A stretch of 5,595 bases of DNA from an uncultured Spartobacteria bacterium (lineage in GTDB: Bacteria; Verrucomicrobiota; Verrucomicrobiae; Chthoniobacterales; UBA6821). Numbering within the stretch: the stretch's first letter is position 1; each line of letters opens with the position of its first letter. Of the stretch, positions 1-5,595 are shown one piece after another. A model generated the notes under the pieces. It was not told the DNA's origin. It ran no database searches and saw only the letters and a list, made by a program, of their open reading frames with translations. The stretch covers positions 1-5,595 of the forward strand of contig CAIXGT010000127.1 in NCBI GenBank assembly GCA_903919105.1, in the 5' to 3' direction. The position numbers and the translations under genes are program-made.

Positions 1-697
1 AATCCTTCGGACGGCCTTTCATTGGCTCGTCATCACGGGTTGCAGGATCCTCTACTCTTTGACCTGCAAGGTGAAGGTCGTCGAGCTGGCTCCGGTTCCA
101 CGCCGAGGCTCTCTGATCATGGCCTCCAATCACATCAGCCACTTTGATCCCGCCATCCTGAGTGGGTTTTTCCCGCGTCGTCTCGACTGGCTGGCAATGA
201 AGGAGCTCTTCGGAGCAGGCTGGTCGGAGCGCTTCTTCACTTGGTTGAACTGTATTCCCGTCGACCGGAGCGGAGCCGACCGCACGGCTCTCCGCCAAGC
301 CTTCCATCGACTCGCGGACGAGCGGGTGATCGGGATCTTTCCAGAGGGAGGAATCCGTGCCGGTGAGTGGTCGATCTTGAACGGGGCCGCCATGAAGCCG
401 GGTCTAGCCATGCTCAGTATCCACTCCGGAGCACCAGTCGTCCCTTGCGCCCTGATTGGGAGCGACCTCCTCTATAAACCAGACAACTGGCTCCGTCGAA
501 CTACTGTTTATCTTATCATTGGGGATATGATTGAACCGCCAAAAGAGGAGGCCCGGCAACCAGGAGTCAGGGAGCGCTTTGCGGCCGATCTCTCCAAGGC
601 TTTCGTTTCGCTCAAGGAGGAGGCCATAGCCCGTTTCAACCTCTCCGAAGAGGATCTTCCTAAGACCCCACAGGCTAGAAAGGGAATCCATCCATGA
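1..697 (+). CDS. plsC: 1-acyl-sn-glycerol-3-phosphate acyltransferase (PlsC family), 5' partial
   Basis: This enzyme family transfers an acyl group from acyl-CoA or acyl-ACP to the sn-2 position of lysophosphatidic acid, giving phosphatidic acid at the inner face of the membrane. The reading frame is open from the left edge (first full codon at base 2) to TGA 695-697, giving 231 visible residues. A TTG at 59 is internal, because the 19 codons before it are open and read like the usual hydrophobic/basic N-terminal helix of this family, so the true start lies outside the window. All four family blocks are present, numbered from base 2: the catalytic HX4D motif in N-H-I-S-H-F-D (H44, D49), I-P-V-D-R (85-89), F-P-E-G-G (113-117) and A-P-V-V-P (144-148). 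E. coli PlsC is about 245 residues, so little is missing. The stop overlaps the next gene's start. Family assignment is secure. The exact acyl acceptor is inferred, and a related lysophospholipid acyltransferase is possible. Confidence 0.93.
   Translation, partial: ILRTAFHWLVITGCRILYSLTCKVKVVELAPVPRRGSLIMASNHISHFDPAILSGFFPRRLDWLAMKELFGAGWSERFFTWLNCIPVDRSGADRTALRQAFHRLADERVIGIFPEGGIRAGEWSILNGAAMKPGLAMLSIHSGAPVVPCALIGSDLLYKPDNWLRRTTVYLIIGDMIEPPKEEARQPGVRERFAADLSKAFVSLKEEAIARFNLSEEDLPKTPQARKGIHP
681..685 (+). promoter_or_regulatory. Weak ribosome binding site (AGGGA) for the hydrolase gene
   Basis: AGGGA sits inside the last codons of the acyltransferase gene, 8 bases before the ATG at 694. It is a partial Shine-Dalgarno match at a normal distance and supports ATG 694 as the start. 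It is the only reasonable ribosome binding site I saw among the four starts in this window. The ATGA overlap may also allow translational coupling. Confidence 0.45.
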
Positions 698-1704
698 GAT
701 CCCTGATCAACAGCAGCGCCCATGCGGGCATGGATGCCATCATGTGCGCCATGATGAACATCATACAATGGCGTCTGCGCCACCATGCAGTCACCCACGA
801 ACGGTTGGAGGAATATCTTCTGGAATGCCATGAATACGATCACCGGAGTTACTATGCAACACCAGATGAAAATCGGACATTAACCTTGCCCGACTGGAAA
901 AAGGATGGGCCCCGTCTCTCATGGAAGACGCCACGACCAGGAAAACATCCTCAGAATAACACTGCCTGTGCTCACCTCTTTGAAACGGCCAACCCAAAGA
1001 CACCGCATGGAGCCCCCACAATTATTCTCCTACATGCACTCATGTCAGCTAATGATTATGGCTACCGGAAGATCGCATCCCGCTTCAATAAACAGGGTTG
1101 GAATGTCCTGTTTCCTCATTTGCCCTACCATTACAGCAGGACACCGAGGGGTTATGCCAATGGTGCCCTGACCATCACTGCCGACCTTATCAGAAACGCG
1201 GAGACCCTGAGACAATCGGTCATTGAGCTGCGTCAATTGATGACTTGGTCACGTCAGCAGGGATCCAGAAGGATCGGCCTGCTTGCGACAAGTTACGGAG
1301 CTTGGGTTGCTTCGCTGACTTTATCTCTCGAGAAAACAGATTTCACCGTCCTAATGCAACCTGTGGCTGATGTGAAGCATGCCACCTTCGGGAGTCCCGC
1401 CAGCCGCATGATGGCCTGTTACCTGAAGAAAAATGGCATCCATCCAGAAGCCCTTGACCGACATGCCCACCTGAGCTCACCGGCACAGCTTATTCCTCTC
1501 ACTACACCGGATCGCATCACGATTATTGGAGGGACGTATGACCGACTTTCTTCTCCAGCTTCACTCAGAAGTCTTTGTGACTCGTGGGGAGGAGCCAGAT
1601 ACCGACAGGTCGATCAGGGGCACTTCGGTTATGATGCCATGAGAAGCGCTCTCCAAGAATCAGAGCAATTCATGAACCATCCCGTCATGTCCGAATCACA
1701 GTAA
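694..1704 (+). CDS. Alpha/beta hydrolase of unknown substrate
   Basis: This is a 336-residue protein with an alpha/beta-hydrolase fold. The predicted triad is readable: nucleophile S200 in the elbow A-T-S-Y-G-A (G-x-S-x-G-like, with Ala before Thr instead of the first Gly), acid D283 in G-G-T-Y-D-R, and H310 in Q-G-H-F-G. A first beta strand ending in I-I-L-L-H-A (110-115) marks the oxyanion region. The segment L-P-Y-H-Y-S-R-T-P-R-G (143-153) followed by a helix with R-Q-S-V (173-176) resembles a bacterial group related to ABHD18/DUF2048, as I recall it. Residues 1-100 precede the fold and have no motif I recognise; there is no clear signal peptide, so it is probably cytoplasmic or peripherally membrane-bound. 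It starts within the plsC stop (ATGA, 694-697), suggesting coupled translation and perhaps a lipid or acyl-ester role, but the substrate is unknown. Esterase, lipase or thioesterase activity are all possible. Confidence 0.85.
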   Translation: MRSLINSSAHAGMDAIMCAMMNIIQWRLRHHAVTHERLEEYLLECHEYDHRSYYATPDENRTLTLPDWKKDGPRLSWKTPRPGKHPQNNTACAHLFETANPKTPHGAPTIILLHALMSANDYGYRKIASRFNKQGWNVLFPHLPYHYSRTPRGYANGALTITADLIRNAETLRQSVIELRQLMTWSRQQGSRRIGLLATSYGAWVASLTLSLEKTDFTVLMQPVADVKHATFGSPASRMMACYLKKNGIHPEALDRHAHLSSPAQLIPLTTPDRITIIGGTYDRLSSPASLRSLCDSWGGARYRQVDQGHFGYDAMRSALQESEQFMNHPVMSESQ

Positions 1705-2357
1705 TGAAAATACAGAATCCTACTCTCCTCGTCACAATCGGCCCAACACAAGAGCCTCTCGACGCTATGCGTCTTATCAGCAACCGCTCGACCGGAAATC
1801 TCGGCACCCTGTTGGCACTCCAACTGATTGATTCCGGTCACTCCGTTATCGCATTACGTGGAGTCGGCTCGACGGCTGACGCCTCTGAGTTGATGGAAAA
1901 ATGCGAAATGCTCATTCCTTTCGGCAACACCGCAGATCTGAAATCCGCCTTGGAGAATCTTTCGGAAGAACAACTCCCAATCACCGAGGTCTTCCATGCG
2001 GCTGCCGTGAGTGACTTTTTCCTGCCCTTTGCTGGAACGGGAAAAATCCCAACCTCCGAAGGAATGCTGACCATCACGCTGGAGCCTACCCCAAAACTTC
2101 TCCCTCTCCTGCGAGGATGGTTCCCCTCGGCCAGGATCACCGGTTGGAAGTTCGAAGCCTCCGGCGACCGAGAATCGGCCTTGGCCGCCGGAATCACTCA
2201 ACTTCGTCAATGCGACACCGATGCCTGCGTCGTCAATGGTCCCTCCTACGGCGAAGGATTCGGTGTGCTTTCAAAATCAGGTCAATTCACGCATCTCGCG
2301 GATCGCGAAACGCTCTGCGCTCATCTGGCGGAGAGTTTGCCAAACCATTCAGAATAA
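1704..2357 (+). CDS. CoaB-like phosphopantothenoylcysteine synthetase domain protein (no CoaC domain)
   Basis: This 217-residue protein matches the CoaB half of bifunctional CoaBC. CoaB joins 4'-phosphopantothenate to cysteine, using CTP in most bacteria, during coenzyme A synthesis in the cytoplasm. Visible motifs are T-I-G-P-T-Q-E-P-L-D (11-20), the nucleotide-binding I-S-N-R-S-T-G (25-31, with conserved N27), A-A-A-V-S-D-F (99-105), K114-I-P-T where classical CoaB has a KxKK-type motif, L-E-P-T-P-K-L-L (126-133), and D-A-C-V-V-N-G (173-179). The classical G-F-A-A-E-T segment is G-W-K-F-E-A (147-152). Length equals one CoaB domain, and the roughly 180-residue N-terminal CoaC flavoprotein domain is absent. 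It is therefore a separate CoaB or a divergent paralogue. The start is set by the TAATG overlap with the hydrolase stop (TAA 1702-1704), and no Shine-Dalgarno is visible. The fold is confident, but the exact reaction is less so. Confidence 0.8.
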   Translation: MKIQNPTLLVTIGPTQEPLDAMRLISNRSTGNLGTLLALQLIDSGHSVIALRGVGSTADASELMEKCEMLIPFGNTADLKSALENLSEEQLPITEVFHAAAVSDFFLPFAGTGKIPTSEGMLTITLEPTPKLLPLLRGWFPSARITGWKFEASGDRESALAAGITQLRQCDTDACVVNGPSYGEGFGVLSKSGQFTHLADRETLCAHLAESLPNHSE

Positions 2358-2416
2358 GTCTTTGCACTTGAATCTCCTTTCTTAAAAGCACGGGTCTCTC
2401 TAGACTCCGCGCACTC
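2358..2416 (+). promoter_or_regulatory. 59-base gap before the GreA-like gene, possible weak promoter
   Basis: This gap separates the lipid/CoA group from the elongation factor gene. It holds TTGCAC (2362-2367) as a possible -35 element and an AT-rich T-T-A-A-A-A (2382-2387) only 14 bases later, so the spacing is short for a sigma-70 promoter. A small inverted repeat, GTCT-CTCT-AGAC (2394-2405), lies close to the start codon but has only a 4-base stem. There is no terminator-like stem with a T-run and no clear Shine-Dalgarno before ATG 2417. Confidence 0.2.
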
Positions 2417-4288
2417 ATGATCGAAGACCTAAATCCCTATATCGACGCCGGTAAAATCACCGCCGCCGCCGCCGAAGCCCTCTCCAATCTCTCTCCCGGG
2501 GCATTCTGCACCCACCGCAGCTGGGGATTTGGCAAGATCGCCGGTTGGGAGTTGATCACGGGTCAGATCACGATTGATTTCGGCACGAAGAAGGGACACC
2601 CGATGCAACTCCAGTATGCCGCGGAGACCCTCACCCACATCCCTTCGGAACACATCCTCGCGCGTGCGGCGACCAATGCTGCAGCAGTCCGAGAACAGGC
2701 TGCTTCCGACCCGGTAGGGCTCGTCCGTTCCATTCTTGCAGATCACGGGGGCCAGGCCACAGCCGACGAAATCGCGGAAACGATTGTTCCCTCTGTCTTC
2801 GATCCAGCAAGTTTCAAGAAGTGGTTTGATGCCGCGAAGAAGAAGCTCAAAACTGATGGTCACTTCCTCATTCCGACAAAAAAAGGGGAGCCGATTGTCC
2901 TCCAGGAGACTTCCCAGAATCCCCACGAACGTCTGATCGGTGAGTTCCGTGCGGCACGCCACCCGAAGGGGCAGGTCGCGGCTCTCGACACGGCACTCAA
3001 ATCACTCAATGACTTCGCCAAGGAAGTGGAGGAACTCCGTTCCCTAGCCACTGAGGTGGAAGAGGCAGCCAAACGCGGCGGCAGGATCCACGCCGCCAAG
3101 GCGATCGAACTCCTGATCATCCGTGACGAGATTTGTGCCAGGCACGAATCCCTCAAGCCCGGGCCCGAGGCGGCCAGCATCGCTTCACTCCTGGCTGATG
3201 CTCCGGCCAAGCTGATCGAAATTTTCGATGAGATCCCCGCCGCCAAGTATGGACGCGTACTTGAAGCCTTCCCTGCTGCCTTCCCAGAGAATTGGGAAGA
3301 GAAGGTGCTCCGTCTTACCCGCACCTCCGGACCCCGCCTGAGCGGCGAGATCTTCAAGCTCTTCGTGGCCCAAGGGAAGCGTGAGGCTTTTGCGGAACAT
3401 ACCCGCCGTTTGATCCGGGAGCGCTCCGCTAGCTCTGACTATGTTCTCTGGCTCTGCAAGGATCGGTCCAAGACCCTGCCCGAACTCATCGACGAGGAAC
3501 TCTTCGCCGCCATTCTTGCGGCTATGGAGGCTGATCTCCACGCCGACATCAAGAGCAAGCGTCTTGAGGAGTTCCTCTTTGAAGATCGAGATCTCGTGGC
3601 CGACCTCCTTGGCAAGGCCGAACGCGACTCCGCCCGTCAGGCCTTCCGCAAGATCATGCTTAGCCCCGTCTTTGCGGATCTCAACAGGCGTTCCCTTTTG
3701 GCCCGCATCCTCAAGATCCACCCCGAACTTGAATCCCTAGTTACCGGGGATCAGGAGGCACCCACCGAGCGCGCCGAGAGTTTGGTCGTTTCCTGGGCCA
3801 GCCTTCAGCGTCGCAAGGAGGAGCTTGAGCACATTGAGAAGGTACTTATTCCCCAGAACATCCGCGACATCGCCACCGCCCGTTCCTACGGGGATCTGCG
3901 CGAGAACTTCGAGTTCAAGTCTGCCAAGGAGCAGCAGGCAGTTCTCAACCGTCAGAAGGGGGAGCTTGAGCTCATGCTCAATAACTCCCGCGGCACGAAC
4001 TTCGAGAATGTCGATACCTCAGCCGTTTCCATCGGATCTGTGGTAACTGTGGAACCATCGGAAGGCGGTGCCCCTGAAACCTACAGCATCCTAGGAGCCT
4101 GGGACGGTGTTCCCGAGAAGGGTTGGGTCTCCTATCAGGCCGTCATCGGCAAAGCCTTGCTCGGTAAAAAGATCGGTGAGGTCATCGATCTCCCAGCAGA
4201 CAAAGGCATCCGCTCCATGAAGATCGTTACGATCGAACCCTTTACCGACCTGGCCGCCCTGGGATCCACCGAGGGAACCACCTCCTAG
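2417..4288 (+). CDS. Long GreA/GreB-family transcription elongation (transcript-cleavage) factor
   Basis: This 623-residue protein has a complete GreA-type module at its C-terminus (about 453-610). GreA enters the RNA polymerase secondary channel and stimulates cleavage of backtracked RNA. The coiled-coil tip carries G-D-L-R-E-N-F-E, with the acidic pair D493 and E496 matching the Mg-coordinating residues of GreA. The FKBP-like domain follows (about 530-609), with G-S-V-V-T-V, a Y-S-I-L-G strand, and K-A-L-L-G-K-K-I-G-E before the final I-E-P-F (606-609). E. coli GreA is only 158 residues, so about 450 are extra. Residues 27-80 (H-R-S-W-G-F-G-K-I ... I-T-I-D-F) look like a small beta-barrel (SH3/Tudor-like). 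Residues 98-163 may be a winged-helix-like unit ending in G-H-F-L-I-P, and 170-450 are mainly helical and charged. Long GreA proteins are known in Chlamydiae, spirochaetes and Verrucomicrobiota. ATG 2417 has no Shine-Dalgarno. Codon use is C-ending and strongly biased, suggesting high expression. Confidence 0.88.
   Translation: MIEDLNPYIDAGKITAAAAEALSNLSPGAFCTHRSWGFGKIAGWELITGQITIDFGTKKGHPMQLQYAAETLTHIPSEHILARAATNAAAVREQAASDPVGLVRSILADHGGQATADEIAETIVPSVFDPASFKKWFDAAKKKLKTDGHFLIPTKKGEPIVLQETSQNPHERLIGEFRAARHPKGQVAALDTALKSLNDFAKEVEELRSLATEVEEAAKRGGRIHAAKAIELLIIRDEICARHESLKPGPEAASIASLLADAPAKLIEIFDEIPAAKYGRVLEAFPAAFPENWEEKVLRLTRTSGPRLSGEIFKLFVAQGKREAFAEHTRRLIRERSASSDYVLWLCKDRSKTLPELIDEELFAAILAAMEADLHADIKSKRLEEFLFEDRDLVADLLGKAERDSARQAFRKIMLSPVFADLNRRSLLARILKIHPELESLVTGDQEAPTERAESLVVSWASLQRRKEELEHIEKVLIPQNIRDIATARSYGDLRENFEFKSAKEQQAVLNRQKGELELMLNNSRGTNFENVDTSAVSIGSVVTVEPSEGGAPETYSILGAWDGVPEKGWVSYQAVIGKALLGKKIGEVIDLPADKGIRSMKIVTIEPFTDLAALGSTEGTTS

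Positions 4289-5595
<1,307 letters not shown>

Noticed and set aside
59..61. TTG as the start of the acyltransferase
   Set aside because: The frame is open upstream to the window edge, and the 19 preceding codons encode residues typical of the PlsC N-terminal region, so this TTG is an internal Leu codon.
2394..2405. GTCT-CTCT-AGAC inverted repeat as an operator or terminator
   Set aside because: The stem is only 4 bases and there is no T-run after it; this is too short to support a regulatory call.
2460..2475. GCC/CCG trinucleotide run as a repeat element
   Set aside because: It encodes a short Ala run (A17-A-A-A-E) near the N-terminus of the GreA-like protein and is explained by C-ending codon preference.
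3185..3721. A 178-codon - strand open frame inside the GreA-like gene
   Set aside because: It is antisense to the biased coding sequence of the elongation factor, with no family motif in its product and no promoter seen; it is best explained as a shadow.

Overview
This window is a compact, gene-dense piece of a bacterial chromosome with moderately high GC content. All five recognisable protein genes lie on the + strand and run almost end to end. Two features point to Verrucomicrobiota or a close PVC relative. One is a roughly 620-residue elongation factor with a GreA module at its C-terminus and a long N-terminal extension. The other is an enolase carrying the [12 protein letters not shown] signature. 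This assignment rests on remembered family patterns, not on a search. There are no signs of mobile DNA, CRISPR, RNA genes or phage.

Layout: (1) positions 1-697 hold a lysophospholipid (1-acylglycerol-3-phosphate) acyltransferase of the PlsC family whose start lies left of the window. (2) 694-1704 is an alpha/beta hydrolase that overlaps the acyltransferase stop by an ATGA junction. (3) 1704-2357 is a stand-alone CoaB-like protein (the phosphopantothenoylcysteine synthetase half of CoaBC) that overlaps the hydrolase stop by a TAATG junction. (4) After a 59-base gap, 2417-4288 encodes the long GreA-type transcript-cleavage factor. (5) After a 68-base gap, 4357-5595 encodes enolase, which runs off the right edge about 10-20 residues short of its usual length.

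The first three genes look like one translationally coupled transcription unit. It combines membrane lipid synthesis (PlsC), a hydrolase of unknown substrate and a possible coenzyme A biosynthesis step, so a shared acyl/CoA theme is possible but unproven. The GreA-like and enolase genes have C-ending, highly-expressed-style codon use and belong to core machinery (transcription fidelity and glycolysis). They may have their own promoters or be read through from upstream. I saw no convincing rho-independent terminator in either gap.

The window is mostly ordinary housekeeping. The points most worth a second look are the large uncharacterised N-terminal part of the GreA-like protein, the CoaB-like protein lacking both its usual CoaC partner domain and most of the lysine-rich motif, the uncharacterised hydrolase locked to plsC, and a 39-base leader without any G in front of enolase.
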